Shown: piece by piece, positions 1 through 10,139 of the stretch
Layout: each line of letters starts with the position of its first letter
Numbering within the stretch: the first letter of the stretch is position 1
Assembly: GCF_040183065.1 (NCBI RefSeq)
Contig: NC_091131.1
Span: 99,758,330 to 99,822,329, forward strand
Direction of reading: 5' to 3'
Length of the DNA: 64,000 nt
Origin: Periplaneta americana
Lineage: Eukaryota > Arthropoda > Insecta > Blattodea > Blattidae
The notes under the pieces: model-generated
Databases searched by the model: none
What the model was told of the DNA's origin: nothing
The model's input: the letters and a program-made list of their open reading frames with translations, nothing else
Made by a program: the position numbers and the translations under genes

Positions 1-680
1 TAAATAAATTGCAGTTTATATGGCGTTGTTACATAACCGATTAAAATGAAAAAAGAACAACAAAACAAAATAACAATCCGACATTTAAGTTGTGAGTTAT
101 CGGAGCTTTTGACAGCGGTAAACAGTAACTAAAGAGAAGGCAGACCGTAATTTCCCTATCGATACCTTAGCAACTTTTGAGCATTAGTGTAATTTGGTTT
201 TACTGTTCGGTTTCCATAACCAACTTCCATTCAAAACAGTTTTATCACAATCAGCGATTGAATTACAAAAGCATGTCGCCATCTGAGGTTTACGAATATA
301 CTCGTAGATTTTGTTCTACTTCATTTCAAACTGTGAATTTGATTCAGCTTAAAACGGAAGTGAATACATTTGACGGATTTATGCTGTATTAAAGTGAAAA
401 ACTTTACTAAGGGAAACAGCACTGAAGTTAGCATGTTCTCATGTAGCGTTGCCACAGTGTAATAATCAATATTTTACTTACTAGAGCTGTCAATCACGTT
501 TGATTGAAATTTACGTTCAGAATAGGATCAATCAATATTGTAACAGGATTAACAATAATAATGGGCTATGCGGTAAACCACAGCTATTTCATTATTAAAG
601 TTGATCTTAAAATTCAATATTGAAGTACGATCAAAATTTACTCAATTATATATTCATTATTTTATCATTCTGACAAATAA
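1..680. other. AT-rich non-coding stretch
   Basis: No gene, inverted repeat pair or tRNA-like box was recognised here. The short open frame near 177-392 has no recognisable domain and looks like chance in AT-rich DNA. Confidence 0.5.
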
Positions 681-880
681 CCGCCACGGTGGTTTAATGA
701 TGGCTCGCTGGGCTTATAATCCATGGAATCCGGGTTCAAATCCCGTTCGATCCACACTGAATTTATAATTTGTGTTGAGTAATCCCGTAGTCCAGGCAAT
801 ACAAGGATATACTTCGGTTTCTTTGTTACATTCCAACAAATCTCCACAACTATCACCAACAGTCATTACCAGGAGTAATA
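681..880 (+). mobile_element. tRNA-derived SINE copy
   Basis: A tRNA-like head is followed by an unrelated tail. The internal Pol III B box reads GGTTCAAATCC at 733-743, with an A-box-like segment about 40 bases upstream (TGATGGCTCGCTGG). The sequence after the head does not form a tRNA acceptor stem, so this is a SINE rather than a tRNA gene. The tail lacks the CCTGGTTGAGG central segment of the other SINEs in the window, so it belongs to a different family. The 3' limit is approximate. Confidence 0.55.
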
Positions 881-1035
881 TTCCAGCTATCTAAAGACTT
901 AAGTTAAAGACCACATTGGATATACAGTACGCCGAATACAGGTAATGCAACGGATAAAGATATAAATAAAGACACAATTTTTAGTCCCTTTACCGTGTGC
1001 ATGGAGTTGTTCCGTCCAGTGTTAACTGCTCGTCT

Positions 1036-1622
1036 GACAAGCAAACATTCTGATGGGGGGGGGGGGCAGATAAAGTTTTTTTTTTTTCTTTCACCATGTT
1101 AATAATGTCGAAAGAAGTGCTTATACAAATTTTGACCACTCGATCGCAATTACGAGGCCCGTAAAAAATAAGTTCGCCACAATTTGATCGGAAAAATTTA
1201 TTTGTACAAATACAGCAATTGTTGAGCTATTTTTCAACATATTCCCCACCGGAATTGAGACATTCGTCACATCATGGGATCGACAGAAAGGTGCAGACGG
1301 CTATCAAACGCTGGTTCCGATCCCAGGCGTCTGACTTCTACGACACAACGATACAAAAATTGATCCCATGGTATGACAAATATCTCAATTTCAATGGGAG
1401 ATATGTTGACAAATAGCGCAATTGCTGTATGTTTCAATAAATCTTTCCTTGCAATTGTGTTTTTTTCTGTAAACGGCCCCAGGGAAAATCACTTTCTGGA
1501 CGGCCTCGTAATTGCGGTCGAGTGGCCAAAATTTGTATAAGCACCTTTTAGACATTATTAATATGATGGAAGAAAAAAATTTAACTTTTTTATCTGCTCC
1601 CATTAGAATGTTTGCTTGTGAG
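1036..1622 (+). mobile_element. Mariner-type element with ~120 bp inverted repeats
   Basis: The segment 1036-1160 is repeated in inverted orientation at 1502-1622 (shared landmarks: AAGCAAACATTCT, GTGCTTATACAAATTTTG, CGCAATTACGAGG). Between the arms lies the C-terminal end of a mariner-type transposase on the plus strand. No clear TA duplication could be fixed at the outer ends, so the limits are those of the visible repeat. The unit is about 0.59 kb, far shorter than a complete mariner of about 1.3 kb, and most of the catalytic domain is gone. It is a deletion derivative that cannot move by itself. Confidence 0.65.
1219..1416 (+). pseudogene. Mariner transposase C-terminal fragment
   Basis: The frame ends with the residues VQTAIKRWFRSQASDFYD followed by IQKLIPWYDKYLN and a final GRYVDK before the stop. 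This is the usual C-terminus of SETMAR-like mariner transposases, which cut and join DNA at TA sites. Only about 48 residues are recognisable (from about 1270). The N-terminal helix-turn-helix region and the catalytic acidic residues are missing. The frame starts at a TTG with no start context, so the beginning is arbitrary. Confidence 0.7.
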
Positions 1623-1663
1623 ATTGCCTTCGGTATCAGGCGAGTACACTCACATTGCAATCT

Positions 1664-1797
1664 CCAGTTTTTTTTTGTTACACCTATTTATACATGCCTT
1701 AACATCCAAATTATATAGCAGTTTAGTCGGTCATGGAGTTTAAACCTGAGTCCTCCCGAATGCGAGTCTAGTACTTTACCACTGAGCCAATTCGCTT
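1664..1797 (-). mobile_element. tRNA-derived SINE, minus strand
   Basis: Read on the minus strand, the head contains TTGGCTCAGTGGTAAAG (A box) and GGTTTAAACTCC (B box), the spacing of a tRNA-like Pol III promoter. It is followed by a short AT-rich tail ending in an A-rich run near 1664. The anticodon arm does not pair convincingly and the tail continues well past the tRNA length, so a functional tRNA is unlikely. Confidence 0.55.
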
Positions 1798-1897
1798 TAT
1801 TTTAATGTATCCTCATAGATTTACATACACTGAAGCTAGTTCGTCCATATAGTCAAAACAGGAGAATTATATTTTTGAAGAAAAAATAGATATTAAC

Positions 1898-2620
1898 TAG
1901 AGACCGGATTTTAAAGCGAAAATTTTTCATCACACTTTACATGACACACACAATCTTACATTTATCTCTTCACAATATAAGAAAATTGTTGTATATGATA
2001 TAGTCAAAAAAGGACTTCGAGAAGGACTATAGTACTCCTTCAAAAGGGTGCTATTTTAATTGAAAACACATATCAGTACATTCATGGATATACATACCAC
2101 ACACACAAGCTTATATTTATCGCTTCACAACATAAGGAAAGTGCTGTATTTGATCACATTCAACATTTCAATATGTTTCAATATAACTCTGCCTCTTTGA
2201 ATGCAGAATGTCTTTATAAACAGAAAATGACCGCTCAACATCAATTAAAATGAGAAGTGAAAATTTTCTTTTTATCCTGGACTCTAAATAAGCGCACTTT
2301 ATTAGTTTTCCAATGTCTGGAATCAGAAGAAAAATTATATTTATTTTCGCTTACTCAGGAAGTTACAGGCCTGTAGGAAAATTATCTAAATCTTTGCGAT
2401 ATTCCGTCAAAAAATGACTAAAATAAGAGATTTTTAAAAAAAAGGGGAAAAGGGAATATGGACTAATAAAGGGGAAAAAGGAAATATGGACTAAAAAGGG
2501 GGGAAGGGAGTCAAAACCACATTGTTTGGTCGGTGGAAGATAGTTTTGAATATCGTAATTAATTATATCACGTTTCATGTTGAAATAAAAAAAGGAATTC
2601 CCTTTAAAACCCGGTCTCTA
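1898..2620. mobile_element. hAT-type non-autonomous element (TAGAGACCGG ends)
   Basis: The left end TAGAGACCGGATTTTAAAG pairs with the inverted right end TAGAGACCGGGTTTTAAAG. The flanks are ATATTAAC (1890-1897) and ATAATAAC (2621-2628), an 8 bp duplication with one mismatch, which is the hAT signature. The 723 bp interior has no recognisable transposase. It holds a degenerate internal duplication (CACACACAA..TTCACAA..ATAAG around 1946 and again around 2100) and a stretch of repeated GGGGAAAAGGGAATATGGAC near 2440-2510. It needs a transposase from elsewhere. Confidence 0.8.
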
Positions 2621-2861
2621 ATAATAACCGTAGGCGTAGTACATTCAACTATAATAAACTGGCAGTATATTTTTATCCATTTCCAACGTAACAAGAAAAC
2701 AGTAGCTGAGTAAATGTGGACAAATGTCAACAAAACGCTTTTTAAAGGTGTTTTAATGTGACGTCGAATGGATCTAATAAGGTAAAATATTGTACAATGA
2801 ATAATTTACGTGTTTCAAAATCTAAAAGTACATTTTATGTCCTAAATAGGCCTATCATTCC

Positions 2862-4178
2862 CTAAGGCGCAATGCACACAGAGAAGACGTAGACGAAATT
2901 ATGTTGTTGGAAGAAGAGATTGGGGCAACGGATCATGTTCATCATTATCATCGTCATCGTCGTTTGGTTTCTCTTGCATTTGTTTTGTTATTGTGTTGCC
3001 TTTGGAAGGGCGAGATTTCAAAAAGTTTTTCAAATATTGTGGATGTGGTGCCAGATAATATTCTTTAACTGGTTTAACTCCAGAACCTGAGGACTGAGCT
3101 ATTTTCTTATTGTACTTGAAGTATCGTCCTTTAATATTTTTCCAGCGCTCCTTGCAGTCGCTTGCTGAAAACAAATGAAATCCACTTATGTATCGAAAAA
3201 TTAATAATTTAAATACTATTTTGCCAGAATGACACATCAATAAATTTTAAAATATGTTAATAAATAATTAAATAGCATTCTTTATTCCTTTGCAGGTACT
3301 ATGCAACTGGATGTTCATTTAAAGCACTGTTATTCTATTTTCTGAAAGGACACTCCACGATACAAAACATTGTGCATGAAACCTCTCGGACGGACGAACG
3401 GAGAATATTTAAAACTAGTTTGTCTAGAGAACGAAAATCCATAGAATGTGCACTCAGTATATTGACATAGAAATTCAGGACACTAACTCCATTTGTTGTC
3501 ACCCTTCTAAAACTGATGTGATCATTCAATCAATGTGCAATGTGCGTGTTGCACAATGTCATAAGGAAGTGTAATGGAACATTTTCAAGACCCCGTAATG
3601 ACAATGTTATAATAGGAAACTCCATGAACGTACCACAACCAAGAAGATTAGCTCTGCAATACATCAGGGAATAGCTTTGCAAATATTTGAAAGAGCGCGC
3701 GCCCATCCCATTGCAAGATAGATATTGCGTCGATTAAACACTTACATTTTGTGATGTTTCTGCTAAAAACACTAATTCATGCTTTGTGTGCAATGAAACT
3801 AATAATACATTGTTAATAAACTTACCTGTTTCGTTTAATTTTCTTGCGATCGTTTGCCATGCTTTGTCCTGTACACTTCTGTTACAATAATCTGAGCGAT
3901 TGAGTCGTATAATGGTGGATACTTTTTAATCTCTTCATAAAATTGAATATTAAATTCAAAATCGTCGCGCATTTTGTTGTAAAGTCAGACGCCGCGTGTC
4001 GCTTTGAAAGGTCGCTCGAGACTGGGAAGAGACGCAGCGCTGACTTCGGAGTGGCGCGTCCCCACCCCGTCCTCTCTGTGTGCATTGATACATTTGTTTA
4101 CATGGGAGAGACTCGAAAAGGCATCATCCTCCGCCCGATGTCCGAGCCACGTCTTCTCTGTGTGCATTGCGCCTTAGA
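2862..4178 (-). mobile_element. PIF/Harbinger-like element carrying a MADF gene
   Basis: The ends CTAAGGCGCAATGCACACAG (2862) and its inverted copy at 4178 match over about 28 bases. The right side holds a second, internal copy of CAATGCACACAGAGA near 4070-4090, so the transposase-binding motif appears repeated. The only gene inside is a spliced MADF/Myb-SANT-like protein. PIF/Harbinger transposons typically carry such a DNA-binding partner beside the DDE transposase, which is absent here. No clean 3 bp duplication is readable because the ends are palindromic (TAA on the left, TTA on the right). Family assignment is inference from the gene content. Confidence 0.7.
2899..3972 (-). pseudogene. 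MADF (Myb/SANT-like) protein of a Harbinger-like element, two exons
   Basis: Exon 1 runs 3972-3826 from ATG. It encodes the MADF start (FNIQFYEEIKKYPPLYD) and, after a one-base frameshift, VQDKAWQTIARKLNET. It ends at a good donor (G|GTAAGT). Exon 2 begins after TTTGTTTTCAG at 3164 and continues in the matching phase with DCKERWKNIKGRYFKY, then PVKEYYLAPHPQYLKNF, an acidic DDDDDN run and a stop at 2899. The intron is about 660 bp. MADF proteins bind DNA, and in PIF/Harbinger elements the partner protein helps recruit the transposase to the ends. The frameshift in exon 1 makes this copy non-functional unless it is a sequence error. Confidence 0.75.
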
Positions 4179-4179
4179 T

Positions 4180-5156
4180 TACCAAAAGCTCTACGTGCAA
4201 AATTATAAAAGCTTAAAACGAAGGTTCATTTGACACAAAAATCCGGATCCTAATGATGAGGTACAACTCAGTCCTGCAATTTCCTCCTGAGTTCTGAGAC
4301 ATTTTTTGTTTTATTTTTAAAATTCAATTTAATTCTACACTTCAAAAAAAAAAAAAGTCACTGACATAAAGAAAAATGATGAAAAAATTCTACAGGTTAC
4401 AGATACGGCACAAATGCAGGTATATTACACTATATTTCGGTTCTCTGCACATACATCTTCTCATAATCATGCATGACGTATGGTATACTATGCTATACTA
4501 CACTCTCAGCACTCAGTAGGGTATAATGCAATATTTAATTTTTAACGTCGACGTTCTACAAATTAACTTGATAATAGTGGTACTAGCTCATAGTAATAAT
4601 AGACCTAGTAGTAACAGCACAGATACAAGTTAAATATCTGAACTAACACGAACCTGGAACTCCGTTTAAATCTATACTTCTTGTTACGAAGAGGGTATTT
4701 AAAGATAATACTTTTTTTTCTAGTTTTCTAGGGCTTGTCTTTCCGTACAGAAACAAGAGATGAATCACTGTATACCCTACCATCGAGAAATGCAACACTG
4801 TTTTAATTACACGAATGTAAAATAGGTTGCCACAACAAGTAATTCAGTCCTGTGGGAAATGAACATAGTTGATGCTTCTATGTGAAGGTCGCTTGAAGCA
4901 ACACATCTCGCTTTAATTTCAGCCAATTAATGCTGGATATCCAGCGGAACACAATTTGTACGACAATAGTCTTTCCAAGGGCAGAAAATCTTAACGGTTC
5001 GGGGAGTTATGACCACTATCTAAAGAGACATGCCGAGAAATACGTGCGCACTTTCGAATACGCTACACCGCAACTCAATTAACACACCCAATACTGTTAA
5101 GCATGTAGAATACGGTAATTTCAATTAAGGTTTCAAACGAACAGTCGTCGTTAAAT
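4180..5156. other. AT-rich non-coding stretch
   Basis: No gene or mobile-element end was recognised. It contains poly-A and poly-T runs only. Confidence 0.5.
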
Positions 5157-5159
5157 AAA

Positions 5160-5219
<60 letters not shown>
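5157..5219. repeat. (ATT)n microsatellite
   Basis: About 20 units of ATT. The last part serves as the left target copy of the adjoining LINE insertion. Confidence 0.95.
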
Positions 5220-5221
<2 letters not shown>

Positions 5222-5881
5222 ACAATCGGAAATTTATCCTTCGAAGAGGTGGAAAAATTCAAATATCTTGGAGCAACAGCCACAAATATAAATGACACTC
5301 GGGGGGAAATTAAACGCAGAATAAATATGGGAAATGCGTGTTATTATTCGGTTGAGAAGCTCTTATCATCCAGTCTGCTGTCCAAAAATCTGAAAGTTAG
5401 AATTTATAAAACAGTTATATTACCGGTTGTTCTTTATGGTTGTGAAACTTGGACTCTCACTTTGAGAGAGGAACATAGGTTAAGGATGTTTGAGAATAAG
5501 GTGCTTAGAAAAATATTTGTGGCTAAGCGGGATGAAGTTACAGGAGAATCGAGAAAGTTACACAACACAGAACTGCTAGCATTGTATTCTTCACCTGACA
5601 TAATTAGGAACATTAAATCCAGACGTTTGAGATGGGCAGGGCATGTAGCACGTATGGGCGAATCCAGAAATGCATATAGAGTGTTAGTTGGGAGACCGGA
5701 GGGAAAAAGACCTTTAGGGAGGCCGAGACATAGATGGGAGGATAATATTAAAATGTATTTGAGGGAGGTGGGGTATGATGATAGAGACTGGATTAATCTT
5801 GCACAGGATAGGGACCGCTGGCGGGCTTATGTGAGGGCGGCAATGAACCTTCGGGTTCCTTAAAAGCCATTTGTAAGTAAG
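5220..5881 (+). mobile_element. LINE family 1, 5'-truncated copy A
   Basis: A 662 bp 3' end of a non-LTR retrotransposon, bounded by TATTATTATA on both sides (5210-5219 and 5882-5891). The duplication is low-complexity and therefore weak. It starts inside the reverse transcriptase ORF and ends with a short 3' UTR and a GTAAGTAAG tail, the same tail as copy B (43052-44280). 5' truncation plus a short tandem 3' tail is typical of target-primed reverse transcription. Confidence 0.85.
5222..5863 (+). pseudogene. LINE ORF2 C-terminal region (endonuclease/RT family), open frame
   Basis: The frame is uninterrupted for 214 codons from the truncation point to the stop. Visible landmarks are the thumb region RIYKTVILPVVLYGCETW, then RRLRWAGHVARMGESRNAY, EGKRPLGRPRHRWEDN and DDRDWINLAQDRDRWRAYV. 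These are characteristic of the region downstream of the reverse transcriptase domain in insect LINE ORF2 proteins. Catalytic reverse transcriptase motifs lie upstream and are missing, so the fragment is inactive. The intact frame suggests this copy is younger than B and C. There is no start codon of its own. Confidence 0.85.
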
Positions 5882-5993
5882 TATTATTATAGTATCAGTA
5901 GTAGTACTTGTAGTACTTATTGCTAGATTAATATAAATACATAATAGTTATATAGAAAAGGATAGGCCTACATCTACGTAAATTTAAAAAGGA

Positions 5994-6164
5994 TTCCCGG
6001 ACATTTTCCCGAATCCGCATACCCGAACATCCATTTTCCCGAATACAAAATTCCCGAATCCACATTCCCGACAGAAATTTTCCCGATTTCTTTGATTTCC
6101 ATTTTCCCGAATACAAAATTCCCGAATCCACATTCCAGATTTCTTTGATTTCCTTTTTCCCGAT
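5994..6164. repeat. Left TTCCCGAA motif array
   Basis: At least nine TCCCGA-type motifs in 170 bp, spaced about 10-25 bases apart. They include two copies of a longer unit, ATTTTCCCGAATACAAAATT, at about 6030 and 6101. It is the inverted partner of 7395-7550. Confidence 0.75.
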
Positions 6165-6224
6165 AATACAGTAGTGTATATTACCTCACAAATGTATTTA
6201 ATATAATTATGGTATAATTATAAT

Positions 6225-7134
6225 TAGAGACAGGATTTCCATGAAAATGCATGTTTTTATATAAGCTTGCTACAGTTCTCAAACTTTGTAAATGTCCGTT
6301 TCATAGCTTAGTGGTTCGAAATATGTATAATTTTTCCGTGCATATTTGCACGTTTTGGTCGTTTTAGTGGTAAATTCATGCATAATGCATGTTTTTTTTT
6401 AGTTTTTAAGTTTAATAATGCATACCTTGAGGTTTATGTTGCATATTATGTCCATTTTTATAGTTTCATTGCATATTTTACATTAAATCGCATGATACTG
6501 CATTTTATAAATGTTGCCTCTTAAAGTTTGGTATTTCTGAGCTTACAATATTTGAGTATATGTACTGAAAAATATAAGTGAAATGCTAACGGTTTGCAGG
6601 GTTTCTACCCAAGAACTTTGACCTTACCAGTTAATCCTCTCATTGTATTGTCACACTGGAATTCCATACTCCTGTTCTATACAAGTCTTACCCTGAGGCT
6701 AAAATTATTATTAGAAGGATGCCTCTTCTGCTCCCTCCCATACTTTGTAGTTTGGCGACAATAGCACTAACATGCTTCCACTAACATGTCTTTAATTTGG
6801 AAAGGTAGAAAGGTAGAAGGTCTGTAGTAGGCTACATGTACAGGAATTAGCTATACTGTATTTGTGTTATGTGGTGATCTGTGAAGTGTTGTAATACCCC
6901 CGATTAAATGTTAGAGAAGAGATCTTGTGGCACAGTGGATCAAGGGAAAAGAATATCTTAAAAATTTGGAAAGATTGTTAGTAGTACATTGTGCCATTCG
7001 AAAATAAAATGTAAGTTTCAAGTGTATATTTTCAGCGTTTTTTTTTTTTCTTCATTGTGCATATTTGGCCATTTGATAGTGCATGGATGCATGCATATGT
7101 TACGATTTGATAGTGCATGAAAATCCTGTCTCTA
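6225..7134. mobile_element. hAT-type MITE (TAGAGACAGG ends), nested
   Basis: The ends TAGAGACAGGATTTCCATG and inverted TAGAGACAGGATTTTCATG are flanked by a perfect 8 bp duplication, ATTATAAT (6217-6224 and 7135-7142). The 910 bp interior has many GCAT-containing motifs (TGCATG, TTGCATAT) near both ends, like the subterminal binding motifs of hAT transposons. No transposase frame is present. The ends differ by one base in the first ten from the 1898-2620 element, so the two families are probably related. Confidence 0.85.
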
Positions 7135-7142
7135 ATTATAAT

Positions 7143-7487
7143 TAATTACACTTACTCTTTACTAAGTGAAATAATGCTGAGGTGTCTGTTATTGGTTGCA
7201 TAGGAGCAATATAGAAGCTTGGATGGTGTCTCCCAAACACCACTTGCAGACGACAGATTATTTGTTCAGTGTTCATTATTTAATGTGGAATTGTACTGGT
7301 TCCACATTGTCGTATCATATCGAGGAAGAACAGGTCGCCTTCTGCCACGAGCTCGTGTGCCACTGATGTACGTGACAACAAAGTAATCAAATGTTCGGGA
7401 ATTTCTCGCATAATATATTCGGGAAACTGAATAGTAAATTAAATTCGGAACCGTGGCTTCGGGAACTTTGTTTCGGGAAAGTAGCAT
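7143..7487 (-). pseudogene. MULE transposase C-terminal remnant
   Basis: On the minus strand the frame reads FDYFVVTYISGTRARGRRRP, then MWNQYNSTLNNEH, a stop, then TNNLSSASGVWE and NNRHLSI. This matches the region after the DDE domain in Mutator-like (FLYWCH-associated) transposases, where a WN.Y..TLNNE.RTNN..E.WH pattern is usual. One in-frame stop (TGA) sits where an arginine is expected. Further coding sequence is cut off by the hAT MITE and by the right arm. The catalytic acids are not visible. Confidence 0.6.
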
Positions 7488-7550
7488 TTGGGAAATGGTA
7501 GCTTCCGGAAAACGTCCATCCGGGAATGTGGATTCGGGAAAATGGGTGGG
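7395..7550. repeat. Right TTCGGGAA motif array (inverted)
   Basis: About eight TTCGGGAA or TCCGGGAA motifs in 155 bp, inverted relative to the array at 5994-6164. Confidence 0.75.
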
Positions 7551-7559
7551 AAAGAGTCA

Positions 7560-8865
7560 AACTTATTCCCTTTCCCTTGTATTCGCTGATGAAAAAGCCG
7601 GTACATAACTCCGGGACGTTGGATATTTCTGCTTCTATGACACGGAGTAGAAACTCAAAAGGTTTAATGCCGTAAACGACTCAAATCATGGTTACTAGAG
7701 ACGAGGAGAAATCACTTTACACAGACGACAATGACTGGATGTCATTAACCTCTTTAGTGCAAGGGATTCTGTAAAGCTAGGCCATCAAAATATCGTAATG
7801 TAATTTTCATAGCACCACAATATCTTCTCTTTAACCTTCGTGTAATTATTAGGTAAAATGATGTTAAAATTGCAAAACGTTTAATATAATCCTAGCTTCT
7901 CTATATCGATCGACTAGGCGGGGTTTTGTTCAAGCGAATTTTTTTTCTTAACCCAAACTCTCCTTTCTCTTCAATCCTCATGAATTTCAATTTATCATCC
8001 CCATTGCTTCCATTAGCATCATATTAAGTTGAGAAAGAAATAGATTCCTTAAATCACCCTACAAGACATTCAAGACGGTGATAATTCTGCGCAGAATTAA
8101 TTTACCCCATGTTGTAACCTATTATTTCGAGGAATGAGTAATCAATTTGCATAAGAAGTGTCTGAAGGAATTACATCGGAGGGATGTGTACAATTTTGTA
8201 AAGTCTATTAAAACCTTTCTTCCAACACAGAACCTCAAAACAGCTTAGGAAACTTTGTTCGACCTAATTGGAAGGAAAATGGCTTTGAGAAGTTCACAAT
8301 AAAGGATATAGGGTTAGCTGCACGTTACCCTTCATCATGTGAAATTAAAATTTGCCCTCACTTTTCCTTTGCATTCCTTACTGTTGTCGACTACACAAAG
8401 ACCTCAGCCAAAGAACGCGATAATTCAGTAAAGGCTCTTAATTACTGCACATTGTGTAGGTCGCTTGATTGAGAATTAGCGCTCAAGTTAGATATGCTTT
8501 CATGTGTCTAGAATGTTGTTCGGCATCCAAGGAGTTGGCTGACCAAACTTCAATCAACACAAAGCAAAACAAAATCCGTCGGCTATAGAGAAACTTGCTG
8601 ATTTTGAATTTTAAAATATAAAATAATACAATCCCTAAAGAAGTAATGCAAATGTGTTGATATTCATAAAATCTTACTTATAAATAAATATATTGTGCAT
8701 ACACATCAGAAGTTAAATGTATGTCAATGATTCAATTCGACGAGTTAATTATTGTAATTTATTTAGGCTGTGAAATGTCGTACGTTGAAGAAAACGTTAT
8801 GTCTATGGAAATTTCAGAATTTATAAAGATTGTTTTTTTTTTCTTCTAATCGAGGGTACTGTCCA
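7560..8865. other. Non-coding stretch
   Basis: AT-rich sequence without recognisable domains, repeats or element ends. Confidence 0.5.
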
Positions 8866-8867
8866 CC

Positions 8868-9075
8868 GCTGCGGAGTAACGGTTAGCATGCCTGATCGTG
8901 AAACGAGAGGGCCCGAGTTAAATCCTGTTTAGGATAAGTTATCTGGTTGGGTTTTTTCCAAGACTTTCCCCTTCAACTACTTAAAGAAGAATTGCTGGTA
9001 ACTTTTGGCGTTGAACCTCAGACTCATTTCTTCTTCATTAATTTCAACTTAAGTAAGTTATCATCTACAATATAT
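8868..9075 (+). mobile_element. SINE subfamily 1 (degenerate)
   Basis: The head has GGAGTAACGGTTAGC (A-box side) and GAGTTAAATCC (B box). It continues with the shared central segment (TCTGGTTGGGTTTTTTCC, TTCAACTACTT) and TAACTTTTGGCGTTG. It matches the copies at 12529, 33883 and 36701. The 3' GCGTCGT tail is missing. Confidence 0.7.
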
Positions 9076-9080
9076 TCAGG

Positions 9081-9446
9081 TCGACCGGGAGATCAAGCAG
9101 ACGTGGTGCTGTGTTCGCCTACAACTGTCGTCTGTCTGGGGGAGCTGCATATGATCCTAGGGAGTCGAAAGGCATCCATAACAGACTACGACAGATCATG
9201 GATATGGTACTCTGTGTAGCTTCCTCGGACAGATGGCGCCACGCCGTGTTGGATTATATCTACGGTGCTGCGACCTTCAGGTCAATAAAGGATGCAGCAA
9301 GACGTAGTACGTCATTTGAGAACATATGTCATCGATCTGAGGAGGCTGCAGACAACAGAGAGACTTCGTCCGACCTGGATGCCGTACTTGAATCGATAAA
9401 ATGGCACCAAGCAATGAATCACGTACTTACAGGAATGCAGTCCTAA
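9081..9446 (+). CDS. Unassigned open frame, possible terminal exon
   Basis: An open frame of about 122 codons follows a possible splice acceptor (AATATATTCAG|G) and ends at TAA 9444-9446. The composition is less AT-rich than the flanks and the translation is charged and protein-like (for example SDRWRHAVLDYIYGAATF, then KDAARRSTSFENICHR, and SSDLDAVLESIKWHQAMNH). I do not recognise a family. There is no start codon of its own apart from GTG at 9111. No upstream exon with a matching donor was found, because a SINE lies directly before it. It could equally be a stray piece of a transposon gene or chance. Confidence is low. Confidence 0.2.
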   Translation, partial: STGRSSRRGAVFAYNCRLSGGAAYDPRESKGIHNRLRQIMDMVLCVASSDRWRHAVLDYIYGAATFRSIKDAARRSTSFENICHRSEEAADNRETSSDLDAVLESIKWHQAMNHVLTGMQS

Positions 9447-9454
9447 GGACTTCA

Positions 9455-9535
9455 ATAATGATCTCACACATAAGGAGATCGACACAATAAGCATCAGGCT
9501 GAGGAGGAAGCTTTCGGGCTCTCCTCAAAAATGGG
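9455..9535 (+). repeat. Dispersed ~80 bp repeat, copy 1
   Basis: It shares ACACAATAAGCNTCAGNCTG and CTTTCGGGCTCTCCTC with copies near 37015-37090 and 38430-38515. The family is unassigned. Confidence 0.55.
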
Positions 9536-9699
9536 GGGAAAAAAATGTGGGTACTTGATTGTTCGTCATTCACCCGTATGAAGCTAGTTGTGCAGAGCAA
9601 CAAATTCACCGACAGAGTCTTTGCTCAGGGTGCGTCATAGGTTGTTTGTATACGCTACCTACGATGAGATATGATTATGGAGATTTGTTCAGATACCAT

Positions 9700-9845
9700 A
9701 GGGAAACCGGAGATCCCGGAGAAATGCCCTGTTTCCCGGACCACTGGCTTGTCCAACACAAGTCATATATCGAGGGTACGTCGGGGAACTAACCCGGCTC
9801 CGCAGTATTTTAAGTCAGCGCTCTATCCACTAGAGCCTCGTGGAG
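9700..9845 (-). mobile_element. tRNA-like SINE head, minus strand
   Basis: On the minus strand CTCTAGTGGATAGAGCGCTGAC (first 20 bases form the A-box region) is followed by GCCGGGTTAGTTCCCCGAC (B-box region). The arrangement is tRNA-like but the arms do not pair as a functional tRNA, and the sequence continues into a tail toward 9700. Confidence 0.5.
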
Positions 9846-10139
9846 GCTTCATATATATAGATTCTGGGAATTATAAATTCAGTTTTTAAACCCTCTCTAA
9901 TGCATAATCACAATATATGGCTTAAGTTTATAAAACTCTAACACGATCATTATTACTAGTTACATAAAAGTGAGGCTTGGACTATTCAAAAATCGAAAAT
10001 CAGTACCAAGTCACAATAACAAGAGATGCGATGTGATGAAAATAAAAGCTGGATAAACACTTTTGAACCATAAAATAAATTTGGATACCTCTAAGTATTA
10101 CATGCACACGTATATGAGGATACACTTTTAAAGATGGAG

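Larger units (their letters stand above)
5988..7555 (-). mobile_element. MULE-like element with TTCCCGAA-array ends
   Basis: The left arm (about 5994-6164) is an array of TTCCCGAATCCACATTCCCG-like units. The right arm (about 7395-7550) is the same array in inverted orientation (CGGGAATGTGGATTCGGG). Between them lie a MULE transposase remnant and a nested hAT MITE (6225-7134). Long, internally repetitive inverted ends fit Mutator-like or foldback elements. The outer limits are judged from where the motif stops, and no target duplication was found. Confidence 0.6.

Noticed and set aside
4090-4233. Plus-strand coding frame 3943-4233
   Set aside because: It is antisense to the MADF exon and runs through the inverted terminal repeat.
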